This document shows, piece after piece, positions 17,104-26,191 of a stretch of DNA of 32,659 bases. Source of the stretch: Alistipes sp. (GTDB lineage: Bacteria > Bacteroidota > Bacteroidia > Bacteroidales > Rikenellaceae); NCBI GenBank assembly GCA_017408825.1, contig JAFQTX010000019.1:1-32659 (forward strand). Reading direction: 5' to 3'. Numbering within the stretch: position 1 is the first letter of the stretch; every line of letters begins with the position of its first letter. The position numbers and the translations under genes were made by a program. The notes under the pieces were generated by a model, which was given only the letters and a program-made list of their open reading frames with translations, did not search any database and had not been told where the DNA came from.

Positions 17104-19179
17104 CTATCGCACTACAATCTCATCTATAAACAGGAAGCCACTGAACTTGCTACGATGGGCCTTATAGCGAATGTAGCGCACCTCGGTCTCGCCCTCCCAG
17201 CCAAAGTTCATAAACGATGGAGTATCCTCGTACGTAACCTCATGGTCGATAGTCGTAAGTGGCTCGAAATTCTCGCCATCCAACGACCCCCAAATCTCCA
17301 CCTTGCAGGGCATATAGACTCCTGGGCCGCAATACTGCATAAAGTCTGCCTTAACGGAGTGTATCGTCGTAGGCTCACCCATATCAATGGTAATATCCAC
17401 GCCACCACGCCCTAAAAAGCCCTGCCAGCGACCATCAGCATAGGTCCACGTACCTCGTAAGCCATCCGTAAGTGCCACATCGCCCGCTGCCGCATACTGT
17501 GGGCCGTAGTAGAACGATGGGTAGTTATAGGTCACACTCTTGCCCAGAGCGAGGTGCTGAATAGGCTCACGCGACTCGGGGCGATCACCAATCTCATTCT
17601 TAAGATCGAAGGGGTGATACCCCTCACTCTGCATACGCTCGACGATATCTAATGCACGACCACGGAATATACCAAACTCCTTATTCTCAGGCTTGCTCCA
17701 GCCCACCTCAGCGATGGCAATAGCACGTGGCCACAACATCATCTCGTAGTGCTCGTCGGTAGGTATAAACTCTGCCCATAGGTTGGCCTGGACACCCTTG
17801 ATGTGGCGTGCTACCGTAGCATCCATAGTCTCGGGTGCTGGGTCGTAGGAGTAGACCTTCTCGAGAGGTAGGTAGCCACCAATAGCCTCGGGCTGCGTGG
17901 GAGGGGCATCCTGAGGAGCGTCGATATAGCAGTAGCCGTGGGGCGACATTATGGCATCGTGGCCAGCCTCGGCAGCAGCGATACCTCCCTCCTCGCCACG
18001 CCACGACATTACGGTAGCGTTAGGCGCAAGGCCGCCCTGAAGAATCTCATCCCAGCCGATAATCTGGCGGCCGTGGGCATTGAGATAGCGCTCCATACGC
18101 TCAATCATATAGCTCTGAAGCTCCTCGACCGACTCCAAACCCTCCTCTCGCATACGACGCTGGCAATCCTCGCAGAGCTTCCAGTTCTCCTTGCTCGCCT
18201 CGTCGCCACCGATGTGTATATACTCCGAGGGGAACACCTCCATAACCTCGTCGAGGATGCGCTCCATCATCTCGAAGGTAGCCTCCTTGCCGATACACAA
18301 CTCCCCCTGACGCTCAGGAAGATGTGTGCATCGTAGCTCGGGATATGCCGCCAGCACCTCGTCGGAGTGGCCAGGCATCTCAATCTCGGGGATAATTGTT
18401 ATGTAGCGTGCCTGGGCATAGGCTACCAGATCACGAAGTTCCTCCTTTGTGTAGTAGCCACCATAAGCCCCTTCGCTACCCTCCTCGACATACTTACGAT
18501 CGCCATACCACCACTCTTTCCATGTTGCAGGGGTACGCCAAGCAGCATAGCTCGTAAGGCGTGGATAGCTCTCTACCTCCATACGCCAGCCAGCAGCATC
18601 CGTAAGGTGGAGGTGCAGATGGTTAAACTTAAGGCGCGCCATCATATCTATCTGTCGCTTAAGGAAATCCACCGAGCGGAAGTGGCGTGACACGTCGATA
18701 AGCAGGCTGCGATACTTGAAGCGTGGATAGTCGATAATAGCGCCTGTCTGCCACTCACCACTCTCAACCAACTGACGCACCGACTGCAAAGCATAGAAGG
18801 CTCCGGCAGCACTCCTTGCAGTAATATCTACGCCGTGCTCCGATGTAAATATCACATATCCCTCATCATAGCTCATACTTTCGGGCTCGATAAAGATATT
18901 GATAAATCCTCGCTTTGCGGTGTGTTTGATGCGCTTAACATCGAGACCCGCAGCCTTTACAGCGGCCTCGAGACGCTTCACGTCAATACCCTTAACGCCC
19001 TTAATATAGAGCTTGGATATCTGCGAAAAATCAAAGGGTATAGCGGGCTCACAACAATCCTCGCCACATGTTCCGCCCTGCACTCTCACTGGGGCTGGGG
19101 TGATGATATTCTCTTGTGCCGAGAGCTCAGCGTAGAGCATCGTGGCGATAACGGTAATTATAAGTGTAAATCTTCTCAT
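17104..19179 (-). CDS. GH20 beta-N-acetylhexosaminidase, secreted
   Basis: Removes terminal beta-linked GlcNAc/GalNAc from host or microbial glycans by substrate-assisted catalysis. From ATG 19179 the 691-aa protein has a signal peptide (about 1-21, AELSA-QE), a Cys-rich stretch TCGEDCCEP, a GH20b-like alpha/beta domain (about 50-150), and the GH20 TIM barrel. In the barrel HLHLTDAAGWRMEVESYP (187-206), PEIEMPGHS (264-272) and HIGGDE with catalytic Asp326-Glu327 are clear. The C-terminal 130 residues resemble an F5/8-type or other beta-sandwich domain. The longer frame from 19254 is rejected because it begins upstream of a consensus promoter. It is a single gene between convergent and divergent neighbours. 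Confidence 0.94.
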   Translation of the reverse strand: MRRFTLIITVIATMLYAELSAQENIITPAPVRVQGGTCGEDCCEPAIPFDFSQISKLYIKGVKGIDVKRLEAAVKAAGLDVKRIKHTAKRGFINIFIEPESMSYDEGYVIFTSEHGVDITARSAAGAFYALQSVRQLVESGEWQTGAIIDYPRFKYRSLLIDVSRHFRSVDFLKRQIDMMARLKFNHLHLHLTDAAGWRMEVESYPRLTSYAAWRTPATWKEWWYGDRKYVEEGSEGAYGGYYTKEELRDLVAYAQARYITIIPEIEMPGHSDEVLAAYPELRCTHLPERQGELCIGKEATFEMMERILDEVMEVFPSEYIHIGGDEASKENWKLCEDCQRRMREEGLESVEELQSYMIERMERYLNAHGRQIIGWDEILQGGLAPNATVMSWRGEEGGIAAAEAGHDAIMSPHGYCYIDAPQDAPPTQPEAIGGYLPLEKVYSYDPAPETMDATVARHIKGVQANLWAEFIPTDEHYEMMLWPRAIAIAEVGWSKPENKEFGIFRGRALDIVERMQSEGYHPFDLKNEIGDRPESREPIQHLALGKSVTYNYPSFYYGPQYAAAGDVALTDGLRGTWTYADGRWQGFLGRGGVDITIDMGEPTTIHSVKADFMQYCGPGVYMPCKVEIWGSLDGENFEPLTTIDHEVTYEDTPSFMNFGWEGETEVRYIRYKAHRSKFSGFLFIDEIVVR

Positions 19180-19197
19180 AGATAGGTTAATTTTCTG

Positions 19198-19228
19198 CAA
19201 ATATACAAAATTTAAGTTCCTATTCAAA
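19198..19228 (-). promoter_or_regulatory. Consensus Bacteroidetes promoter of the GH20 gene
   Basis: On the minus strand TTTG (19228-19225), a 19-bp spacer and TATATTTG (19205-19198) give a full TTTG-N19-TAnnTTTG match. The expected transcript start, near 19191, is about 12 nt before the ATG at 19179. This fixes the gene start. Confidence 0.8.
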
Positions 19229-19277
19229 GCAAATGTCTCTGTTGTTAGGGACAAAGTCCCTCCGTCGTGCTCTATTA

Positions 19278-19309
19278 TTTGTTATTCTGCTGTTTTTTTT
19301 CTACCTTTG
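19278..19309 (+). promoter_or_regulatory. Consensus Bacteroidetes promoter of lysS
   Basis: TTTG (19278-19281), a 20-bp spacer that includes an eight-T or longer run, and TACCTTTG (19302-19309). The leader to the lysS ATG at 19346 is about 30 nt. Confidence 0.8.
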
Positions 19310-19345
19310 CCCCAAATGTGAAATAACTAAAAAACAATATATCGT

Positions 19346-21076
19346 ATGATTGAACTTAGTGAACAGGAAGTATTGCGTCGCCAATCGCTAAAGGCGTTGC
19401 GTGAGTTGGGCATCAACCCATATCCAGCAGCACGCTTCGAGGTGAACGCAACAGCAAAGGAGATTGCCGAGAACTACGATGCCGAGAAGGGTAACTACTC
19501 GGAGGTGTCTATCGCAGGCCGTATTATGAGCCGCCGTATTATGGGCTCAGCATCGTTCTTCGAGCTTCAGGACTCAACAGGACGTATTCAGGTGTACATC
19601 CGTCGTGATGACATATGCCCCGAGGGCGACCCAACACTCTACAACACAGTGTTCAAGAAGCTCTTGGACATCGGTGACTTCATCGGCGTAGAGGGCTTCG
19701 CATTCCTCACCAACACTGGCGAATTGTCGGTACACTGCCGCAAGTTTACCGTACTCTCAAAGTCTGTACGCCCTCTTCCTGTTGTTAAGCAGAAGGATGG
19801 CCAGACATTCGACGCTCTGACCGACCCCGAGGTGCGCTACCGCCAGCGCTACTTGGACCTTGTGGTGAACCCACACGTGAAGGATACCTTCGTGAAGCGT
19901 GCCAAGATTATGCAGACGATGCGTGATTTCTTCAACGAGCGTGGATACCTTGAGGTGGAGACACCTATCCTTCAGCCTATCCCTGGTGGTGCTGCAGCAC
20001 GTCCATTCATCACCCACCACAACGCCCTCGACATCGACTTCTACATGCGAATAGCTACCGAGCTATACCTCAAGCGTCTTATCGTGGGTGGCTTCGACGG
20101 TGTATATGAGTTTGGCAAGAACTTCCGCAACGAGGGTATGGACCGCACGCACAACCCAGAGTTTACATGTATGGAGATATACGTAGCCTACAAGGACTAC
20201 ATCTGGATGCAGGAGTTCACCGAGCAGATGCTCGAGCGTGTCGCCTTGGCAGTAAATGGCACTACCGACGTGGTTCTTGACGGCCGCACAATATCGTTCA
20301 AAGCACCATTTAGACGTGTTACTATGACCGATGCTATCCGTGAGAAGACAGGCTACGACATCACAGGCCAGTCGGAGGAGCAGTTGCGTGAGGCTTGCAA
20401 GCGTCTTAATGTGGAGATTGACGACACGATGGGTAAGGGTAAGCTCATCGACGCTATCTTCGGACAGTACTGCGAGGAGGATTTGGTGCAGCCTACATTC
20501 GTTACCGACTACCCTATCGAGATGTCGCCACTATGCAAGCGCCACCGTGACAACGAGGAGCTTACAGAGCGTTTCGAGCTATTCGTAAATGGTAAGGAGT
20601 TGTGTAACGCCTACTCGGAGCTTAACGACCCTATCGACCAGCTGGAGCGTTTCCAGGAGCAGATGCGACTCTCGGAGAAGGGTGACGACGAGGCTATGAC
20701 CATTGATATGGACTTTGTACGTGCCTTGGAGTATGGTATGCCATCATGCTCTGGTATGGGTATCGGCATCGACCGCCTCACGATGTTTATGACCGGCGAG
20801 ACATCTATTCAGGATGTGCTTTTCTTCCCAACAATGCGTCCAGAGAAGAAGGTTGTCGCTGACGCTGAGGAGGTTTACACCGCAGTAGGCATCCCAGCTG
20901 AGTGGGTAGCCGTAATCCAGAAGATGGGCTACATCACCCTTGAGGCATTCAAGAATACCGCTACCACAGGTGGCATGAAACTCTTCAACGACCTCTGTGG
21001 CTTTAACAAGAAGAACAAGCTCGGCCTTGCCACTGCCGAGATCAAGGCGTGGATCGAGAGCTGCAAGGAGGCATAA
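19346..21076 (+). CDS. lysS: Lysyl-tRNA synthetase, class II
   Basis: Charges tRNA-Lys with lysine. It has an N-terminal OB-fold anticodon-binding domain (about 50-150, with [14 protein letters not shown]...FFELQD) and the class II core. Motif 2 is [14 protein letters not shown] (from Phe260) and motif 3 is [12 protein letters not shown] (Asp476, Arg477). After the usual end of the catalytic domain ([10 protein letters not shown]) there is an extension of about 70 residues ([15 protein letters not shown]...), which makes the protein 576 aa against 505 in E. coli; I recall such an extension in other Bacteroidetes LysRS. It is the first gene of a tight run with the RhuM-Fic gene (12-bp gap) and tpiA. 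Confidence 0.97.
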   Translation: MIELSEQEVLRRQSLKALRELGINPYPAARFEVNATAKEIAENYDAEKGNYSEVSIAGRIMSRRIMGSASFFELQDSTGRIQVYIRRDDICPEGDPTLYNTVFKKLLDIGDFIGVEGFAFLTNTGELSVHCRKFTVLSKSVRPLPVVKQKDGQTFDALTDPEVRYRQRYLDLVVNPHVKDTFVKRAKIMQTMRDFFNERGYLEVETPILQPIPGGAAARPFITHHNALDIDFYMRIATELYLKRLIVGGFDGVYEFGKNFRNEGMDRTHNPEFTCMEIYVAYKDYIWMQEFTEQMLERVALAVNGTTDVVLDGRTISFKAPFRRVTMTDAIREKTGYDITGQSEEQLREACKRLNVEIDDTMGKGKLIDAIFGQYCEEDLVQPTFVTDYPIEMSPLCKRHRDNEELTERFELFVNGKELCNAYSELNDPIDQLERFQEQMRLSEKGDDEAMTIDMDFVRALEYGMPSCSGMGIGIDRLTMFMTGETSIQDVLFFPTMRPEKKVVADAEEVYTAVGIPAEWVAVIQKMGYITLEAFKNTATTGGMKLFNDLCGFNKKNKLGLATAEIKAWIESCKEA

Positions 21077-21088
21077 CGAGCAGACTTA

Positions 21089-22078
21089 ATGCTGGATAAC
21101 GATAACAACATAGTGATATATCAGACCCCCGATGGCGAGACATGTGTAGATGTCCGCCTCGAGGGGGATACTGTGTGGTTATCACAAGCCGAGATAGCAC
21201 GTCTTTATAATACTGACCGAACATCAATTAGTCGCCATATACGCAACATTTACAATAGCGAGGAGTTGGATGAAGCTGCAACCTGTGCAAAAATTGCACA
21301 AGTTCGATTTGAGGGCAAACGACGCATTGAGCGTACGATATATGCATATAATCTTGATATGATTATATCGATTGGCTATAGAGTAAACTCGAAGCATGCT
21401 ACTCAGTTCCGAATATGGGCAAATCGCATACTCAAGGAGTATTTTATAAAGGGTTACGTAGTAAATCACAACGCTCAAATCGAACAGCTTGACGAACTCA
21501 AGCGCACGATAAACATAATGAGCAACGTGATTGCAGCACAGCAAGTTTCTAAGGATGAGGCAATAGGTTTGCTTAATGTTATTAGCGACTACACGTATGC
21601 TCTTGAAACGCTTGATAAGTATGATTATCAACAACTTGAGATATCACACACCACTATATCTAATAGGTTTATAGCGACCTATGAAAATGCCATTGAGGCT
21701 CTTGAAATACTAAAAAACAGGTTTGGTGGTAGTGCATTGTTTGCCCATGAAAAAGATGACTCATTCAAGAGCACAATGGGCGTGATATATCAAACTTTTG
21801 ATGGCCAAGAGCTTTACCCAAGCATCGAGGAAAAGGCTGCTAATTTATTATACCTAACAGTTAAGAATCATTCGTTTAGCGATGGCAACAAACGTATTGC
21901 AGCATTTCTTTTCTTGTGGTTCTTGGAGAATAATGGCATTCTATACCGCCAAAATCGCACACCTCTTTTAGATAATAACACGCTTGTTGCTCTTACATTG
22001 ATGATTGCAGAAAGTGATGTTAATGAGAAAGATATAATGACAAAGGTTGTTATCAACCTTATTAACCATAACAACTAA
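21089..22078 (+). CDS. RhuM-type N-terminal domain fused to Fic/Doc domain
   Basis: A 329-aa protein. Residues about 8-120 match the virulence-associated RhuM type: VDVRLEGDTVWLSQAEIARLY with an HTH-like stretch (LSQAEIARLYNTDRTSISRH) and YRVNSKHATQFRIWA. A linker leads to a Fic/Doc domain with motif HSFSDGNKR (His261, Asp265, Lys268, Arg269). Lys in place of the second Gly of the AMPylating HxFxxGNGR motif resembles Doc, which phosphorylates EF-Tu, so AMP transfer should not be assumed. The gene is visibly more AT-rich than lysS and tpiA on either side (many ATA and TTA codons), suggesting later acquisition. It is inserted in frame-tight spacing (12 and 18 bp) between two housekeeping genes. 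No separate antitoxin gene is visible; the N-terminal domain may be regulatory. Confidence 0.88.
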   Translation: MLDNDNNIVIYQTPDGETCVDVRLEGDTVWLSQAEIARLYNTDRTSISRHIRNIYNSEELDEAATCAKIAQVRFEGKRRIERTIYAYNLDMIISIGYRVNSKHATQFRIWANRILKEYFIKGYVVNHNAQIEQLDELKRTINIMSNVIAAQQVSKDEAIGLLNVISDYTYALETLDKYDYQQLEISHTTISNRFIATYENAIEALEILKNRFGGSALFAHEKDDSFKSTMGVIYQTFDGQELYPSIEEKAANLLYLTVKNHSFSDGNKRIAAFLFLWFLENNGILYRQNRTPLLDNNTLVALTLMIAESDVNEKDIMTKVVINLINHNN

Positions 22079-22096
22079 TTATTAAAACATAAGATT

Positions 22097-22849
22097 ATGA
22101 GAAAGAAGATTGTTGCAGGTAATTGGAAGATGAATACACTCCCTGCTGAGGGTGTGGAGCTTGCTAAGGGTGTAGCTCGTGGCAAAGGCGAGGTTTGCGA
22201 CTGCGTGAACTTTATCGTTTGTCCTCCATTCACACACCTGTCAAGCGTTATAGAAAGCCTCAAGGGCACAGGCGTAGCCGTAGGTGCTCAGGACTGCGCC
22301 ACTGAGGTTAAGGGTGCCTATACTGGCGAGGTATCGGCCCAGATGATTGCTGCCCTCGGTTGCGAGTATGTTATCCTCGGCCACTCGGAGCGTCGTCAGT
22401 ATTATGGCGAGACCTCAGAGACTCTAAACAAGAAGATGGAGCGTGCCTTCGAGAACAACCTCAAGCCTATCTACTGCGTTGGTGAGAACCTCGAGGAGCG
22501 TGAGGCAGAGCGTCACTTCGACGTTGTTAAGGCACAGATCGAGGAGGTGGTATTCAACCTCTCGGAGGAGCAGTTCGCCAAGCTCGTTATCGCCTATGAG
22601 CCTGTATGGGCTATCGGCACAGGCAAGACAGCCACTGCTGAGCAGGCTGAGGAGATTCACGCCTTCATCCGCGAGGTGCTTCGATCAAAGTTTGGCGCAG
22701 CAGCCGATGATTGTGCTATCCTCTACGGTGGCTCATGCAAGCCTTCAAACGCTGGCGAGATATTCTCTAAGCCAAACGTAGACGGTGGCCTTATTGGTGG
22801 CGCAGCACTCAAGGCTGATGACTTCTTGGCTATCGGCAAGGCGTTCTAA
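22097..22849 (+). CDS. tpiA: Triosephosphate isomerase
   Basis: Interconverts dihydroxyacetone phosphate and glyceraldehyde 3-phosphate in glycolysis. All hallmarks are present: AGNWKMN with Lys11, GHSERRQ with catalytic His96, [11 protein letters not shown] with catalytic Glu168 and the flexible loop, and the phosphate-binding YGGS near residue 213. The length of 250 aa is normal. It is 18 bp after the RhuM-Fic gene and is followed by a bidirectional terminator. Confidence 0.98.
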   Translation: MRKKIVAGNWKMNTLPAEGVELAKGVARGKGEVCDCVNFIVCPPFTHLSSVIESLKGTGVAVGAQDCATEVKGAYTGEVSAQMIAALGCEYVILGHSERRQYYGETSETLNKKMERAFENNLKPIYCVGENLEEREAERHFDVVKAQIEEVVFNLSEEQFAKLVIAYEPVWAIGTGKTATAEQAEEIHAFIREVLRSKFGAAADDCAILYGGSCKPSNAGEIFSKPNVDGGLIGGAALKADDFLAIGKAF

Positions 22850-22873
22850 GCCAACATATAACGTAAAAAACAG

Positions 22874-22902
22874 ATGAGAGCTGCCCTCGGGACAGCTCTC
22901 AT
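22874..22902. terminator. Bidirectional terminator between tpiA and the radical SAM operon
   Basis: ATGAGAGCTG (22874-22883) and CAGCTCTCAT (22893-22902) form a perfect 10-bp stem, and an inner CCC/GGG can extend it. The minus-strand side is followed by six T soon after the stem (CTGTTTTTT), and the plus side by ATTATATTAT. It ends both convergent transcripts. Confidence 0.82.
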
Positions 22903-22906
22903 TATA

Positions 22907-23983
22907 TTATCGCAAGATGCGCTGGTAGTGGCATAGCAGCAAGTTCTCATCATCATCGTATAGATGCATACCGTTGCCCTCGCAGTATTGCCACATCTTA
23001 CAGTCGGCACACTTACCCCTCTTTGCCCACGCTCGGTTGCGGAACTTCTGGAAGCGATTTTGCCATACATCCCAGAAGTTATCCTTGTAGATATTTCCCT
23101 GGGTGAAGTTGGCACGCACCGACGTACATCCCGAAATATCGCCATTAACACGTATCGAGGCAGTACCCACACCGGCGTAGCACTCAAACGGATTGGTGCG
23201 TACACGCATCTCATAGCCCGCCAGGAAACCCTCACAACCATACGAGGCCATAATACGACCCTCCTTACGGCACTGCTCGATAAACTGCATCACATAGGTA
23301 AACTCCTCATCGTTAAGCTGCAGCGTGGGATCAGTCGCGGCACGTCCCACGGGGAAGATGGTAAACAATCGCCAGCGACGCACGCCCAGCGAGTACAAAA
23401 ACTCCTTGAACTCCTCCAGACGAGGAAGTAGCGCTGGGGTCACGCACGTAACCACATCCGAGGCGAGCTCCTTATCGGCAGATATCATATTTACAGCCTC
23501 TACGGCACGCTTGAAGCTCTCGGGGTTTTGGCGTATGTGGAGGTGTTGCTCCTCAAAGCCATCCAGCGACACAGTTATAGAGTGCAGACCAGCACGCACC
23601 AACGAGTCAAAACGTTGGCGTGTAAGGCCCATACCATTGGTCACCATACCCCAAGGATAGCCACGGCGATAGAGGTTGATGCCTATCTCCTCAAGATCCT
23701 TACGCACAAGCACCTCACCTCCCGAGAGGATCACGAGCACCTTATTGGGGTTTACGTGTGGTGTGATATCATTGTCGAGGACTCGGAAGAAATCCTTTGC
23801 TGGCATATCTTGCAGCGTTGTATCCACCTTACAGTCGCTACCACAGTGGCGACATTGCAGGTTACAGCGTAGTGTACACTCCCAAAATAGCGTGTTCAGC
23901 ACGTGCTCATCACGACGTATCTGACGCAGTTTCTTGAAGAGTTTAAGTGCTATCCATTGGCGCACTCCAAGGCGTTTTCCCAT
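22907..23983 (-). CDS. Radical SAM/SPASM enzyme of a lipoprotein-associated operon (1)
   Basis: A 358-aa enzyme. The radical SAM [4Fe-4S] site is CNLQCRHC (Cys40, Cys44, Cys47), and SGGE occurs at 87-90. The C-terminal SPASM region holds Cys268, Cys286, Cys325, Cys328, Cys334 and Cys351, enough for auxiliary Fe-S clusters (FECYAG; DISGCTSVRANFTQGNI; CADCKMWQYCEGN). SPASM enzymes usually modify ribosomally made peptides or proteins. Here it is the last gene of a seven-gene minus operon whose first five genes encode small secreted proteins with a shared motif, so these are its likely substrates. It resembles the radical SAM member of the rSAM/lipoprotein system (TIGR04133 as I recall). The chemistry is not known. 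It starts 6 bp after the preceding radical SAM gene. Confidence 0.92.
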   Translation of the reverse strand: MGKRLGVRQWIALKLFKKLRQIRRDEHVLNTLFWECTLRCNLQCRHCGSDCKVDTTLQDMPAKDFFRVLDNDITPHVNPNKVLVILSGGEVLVRKDLEEIGINLYRRGYPWGMVTNGMGLTRQRFDSLVRAGLHSITVSLDGFEEQHLHIRQNPESFKRAVEAVNMISADKELASDVVTCVTPALLPRLEEFKEFLYSLGVRRWRLFTIFPVGRAATDPTLQLNDEEFTYVMQFIEQCRKEGRIMASYGCEGFLAGYEMRVRTNPFECYAGVGTASIRVNGDISGCTSVRANFTQGNIYKDNFWDVWQNRFQKFRNRAWAKRGKCADCKMWQYCEGNGMHLYDDDENLLLCHYQRILR

Positions 23984-23989
23984 AGTTGG

Positions 23990-25030
23990 TTATTTACAGT
24001 TTTCAATATTTAGTATCGGATCGACACGATCAAACGTGCCATAGAGCTGTTCGGAGGCGGCACGACAGCCTCCACGACACCTCTCCCAAAGTTTGCATAG
24101 CGTACACTCACGTGGTAGAGAGCGAAAGTAACCATCCGACTGCGAGCGGCTAAGGATGCTGTCAAGGCTCTCGGTGTGGATATTACCCAACACTCGTGGC
24201 GAGTGGTTACAGAAGCGCACATCGCCTCGATAGTTGATGGTAATTGGTCGAGAGCGTAGGTCGGTGGTGCAGTGCGTAAAGGTGATGTTTCGATAGTGCT
24301 TGGGATCGAGCACACATATCGGCGTACATACTCCGCTATGCGCCCGTAGGCCAAGCTCTTGCAACTTGCTATCCACTCGACCAAAGGCCTCACGCAGCTG
24401 GCTATGCGAGAGGTTTAACTGCGCAGCATTAGCTATGCCAAGTCCTCCAATATTAAAGCGATTGACGAGGATGTTTGTAGCCCCTAACTCGGCATATAGC
24501 TCTAACGTAGGCTCTATCGTCGCAAGGTTTTGGAGCGTAAGTATCAGCACAGGAGCCAACCACCCAGCACGCTTCGAGGTTATCTTACGTGCCGCAGCCA
24601 CAGCACGCTCCCACGAGCCTGGTAGCGATGTTAGCGAGTCGTGGATGGAGCTTTCAGCAGAGAGTATCGGCACCTGGATAATCCCTATGCCTATATCATC
24701 AAATATAGCAATATCATCATCCGAGAGCAGCGTGGCATTGGTCAGCAGGTTTACGTTCGAGCCTGCGAAACGAGCCCTAAGCGCCAAGTCGTGAACCTTA
24801 GGTAGTAGCATCGGCTCGCCACCTGAGAGCGAGAGGCTGGCTATGGTCGCCTCGCTCAGCAGCCGCTTTAGGGTGCGCTCAGCAAGGCGATGGTCGGGAG
24901 GCTCAGGGGCGCAGTAGCCAGGAGCGCCCTTAAAGTGGTTGTAGCAGAACTTACACGCCTGGTTACAGGCATCCGTAAGTTCGAATACCACCACGCCAAG
25001 CTCCAACCTTTTTCGTCGTGCGAAGAGCAT
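23990..25030 (-). CDS. Radical SAM/SPASM enzyme of a lipoprotein-associated operon (2)
   Basis: A 346-aa enzyme with radical SAM motif CNQACKFC (Cys22, Cys26, Cys29), followed by Tyr30, and SGGEP at 69-73. The C-terminal SPASM-like region has Cys235, Cys239, Cys254, Cys274, Cys309, Cys312, Cys318, Cys322 and Cys345. The pattern CTLCKLWERCRGGC is typical of an auxiliary-cluster twist domain. It is clearly different from the downstream enzyme, so the two may act one after the other or on different substrates. Its ATG lies 3 bp after the stop of the upstream protein gene (25034), which suggests translational coupling of substrate and enzyme. Confidence 0.92.
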   Translation of the reverse strand: MLFARRKRLELGVVVFELTDACNQACKFCYNHFKGAPGYCAPEPPDHRLAERTLKRLLSEATIASLSLSGGEPMLLPKVHDLALRARFAGSNVNLLTNATLLSDDDIAIFDDIGIGIIQVPILSAESSIHDSLTSLPGSWERAVAAARKITSKRAGWLAPVLILTLQNLATIEPTLELYAELGATNILVNRFNIGGLGIANAAQLNLSHSQLREAFGRVDSKLQELGLRAHSGVCTPICVLDPKHYRNITFTHCTTDLRSRPITINYRGDVRFCNHSPRVLGNIHTESLDSILSRSQSDGYFRSLPRECTLCKLWERCRGGCRAASEQLYGTFDRVDPILNIENCK

Positions 25031-25033
25031 AGA

Positions 25034-25573
25034 TTAGTCTACAATAGATACAAAGATACCTGCAAACGGCCAGAAGTTCTCGTCGCCATCCTCGTACTTA
25101 TCATACTCCACGCATAGCTCTGCACGGCCACGATAGTCACCCGCCTCGATAGTAAACTCAAGTTGATTGTCGCCCGTCTCTACCGCATATGTCTGACTGC
25201 AAAGCACTCTATCCTCGCTATCGTCATCGGTAATTAGCGACACCTTTACCTCGCTACCAAATCGACATTCGTAGTAAAGCACAACCTTATCGCCATTGCG
25301 CAACTCACTATTGGCCACATCCTTATTCCAACGATGGTCGTTCTCTGGAGGTGGTGCTGGGTCGTAACATGACACGCCATACTCGTCGCCAGCGCCAGAC
25401 CCACACGCCGAGAGCGAAATCATTGTCGTGAGTGTGAGCATAATACCGCCAAGACGGAACTTCGTACGCACAGCACGTGCGCTACGGCCCCCACTTAGCA
25501 TCACCCAAAGCGACACCACCGCAAAGGCTACACCAAGAAAGGCTAAACCCATTAATGCAAATGTCCGTTTCAT
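25034..25573 (-). CDS. Radical-SAM-associated protein with membrane segment and internal lipobox
   Basis: A 179-aa protein. An N-terminal hydrophobic segment (4-26) is followed by a basic stretch (RSARAVRTKFR, 30-40), then a second hydrophobic stretch (about 42-56) ending in ISLSAC, a lipobox at Cys57. Just after it comes DEYGVSCYDPAPPP (63-76), which matches the YGVP...Y region of the neighbouring lipoproteins, with Ser-Cys in place of Pro. The remaining 100 residues look like a beta-sandwich. The natural start might be the internal Met45 (LTLTTMISLSAC), which would give a normal lipoprotein; the RR...K run could also mark a signal start. It lies between the short lipoprotein and the two radical SAM genes. 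A modified substrate is my inference; no named family is certain. Confidence 0.82.
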   Translation of the reverse strand: MKRTFALMGLAFLGVAFAVVSLWVMLSGGRSARAVRTKFRLGGIMLTLTTMISLSACGSGAGDEYGVSCYDPAPPPENDHRWNKDVANSELRNGDKVVLYYECRFGSEVKVSLITDDDSEDRVLCSQTYAVETGDNQLEFTIEAGDYRGRAELCVEYDKYEDGDENFWPFAGIFVSIVD

Positions 25574-25615
25574 GATTGGTTATTAGTTGTTAGTAGTTAG
25601 TTGATAGAGGTGGGG

Positions 25616-25801
25616 TTAGCGATTTATCTCCATCGTATCATCCTCCGTAGCGACATTCTCATCATATGTGACACGCTCCGAATCTCGATACTCACTATAA
25701 GGGACACCATAGGCATCAAGATTTCCGCCACCTTCAAGCTCTTCGCAGCTCACAGCACCAAATCCCAATAGGGCTAATAGCGCAAAAATTAGTCGTTTCA
25801 T
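25616..25801 (-). CDS. Short 61-aa lipoprotein with YGVP motif (minimal radical SAM substrate candidate)
   Basis: Signal MKRLIFALLALLGFGAVSC places the lipidated Cys at 19. It continues EELEGGGNLDAYGVPYSEYR, then an acidic tail to residue 61. Compared with its neighbours it keeps the lipoprotein leader and the YGVP...Y motif but has no folded domain after it. It may be a complete short precursor or a truncated paralogue. It has a normal start and stop and clean 41-42-bp gaps, so it is not obviously a pseudogene. Confidence 0.78.
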   Translation of the reverse strand: MKRLIFALLALLGFGAVSCEELEGGGNLDAYGVPYSEYRDSERVTYDENVATEDDTMEINR

Positions 25802-25811
25802 ATACCTAACG

Positions 25812-25845
25812 AATTAGAAATTAGTAATAGTTGTTAGTTATTTTA
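25812..25845 (-). repeat. AT-rich leader motif, copy B
   Basis: On the plus strand it reads AATTAGAAATTAGTAATAG and then GTTATTTTA a few bases later. It matches copy A at 27274-27301 except for one base and a 6-base insert. It overlaps the stop codon (25843-25845) of one lipoprotein gene and precedes the next (ATG at 25801). Confidence 0.6.
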
Positions 25846-26187
25846 CTCTTTGCGGCTGAGCGTTATGTTGCCTATCTCGCCATCACTACCACTTAGGTCA
25901 ATCATATGGGACTCAAACTCGCCACCATTCTCCTCGCCATCGACATCCTCGAACTTCAAATATGGAGTATCGCCCATGGCATAGAAGCGACCATCCTCCC
26001 CGGAATAGGTCTTTATATCTCCCAATACTACCTTAATACCCTTAATGGCCTCGCCCTCAGGGTCTACCACACGCCCATTGGCCCTCCACGCTGGCTGGTA
26101 CTCAGCCTCAGGAACACCATAGCATGCCACACACGTGAGCGTCATACCAAACAGCGCAAATAGTCGTGTTAAAATCTTGCCTATCAT
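25843..26187 (-). CDS. Radical-SAM-associated lipoprotein with YGVP motif and regulatory-like domain
   Basis: A 114-aa protein. The hydrophobic leader ends in TCVACYGVPEAEY, so the probable lipid Cys22 is followed directly by Tyr-Gly-Val-Pro (23-26) and EAEY. The lipobox is imperfect (Cys at -3). The body, NGRVVDPEGEAIKGIKVVL, looks like a carboxypeptidase-regulatory-like beta-sandwich, with LKFEDVDGEENGGEFES in common with the next upstream paralogue. The putative modification motif lies next to the membrane anchor. It starts 4 bp after that paralogue's stop. Confidence 0.85.
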   Translation of the reverse strand: MIGKILTRLFALFGMTLTCVACYGVPEAEYQPAWRANGRVVDPEGEAIKGIKVVLGDIKTYSGEDGRFYAMGDTPYLKFEDVDGEENGGEFESHMIDLSGSDGEIGNITLSRKE

Positions 26188-26191
26188 AATA

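Noticed and set aside
19180-19254. N-terminal extension of the GH20 protein
   Set aside because: A full-consensus promoter lies inside this stretch, so it would not be transcribed as coding sequence.
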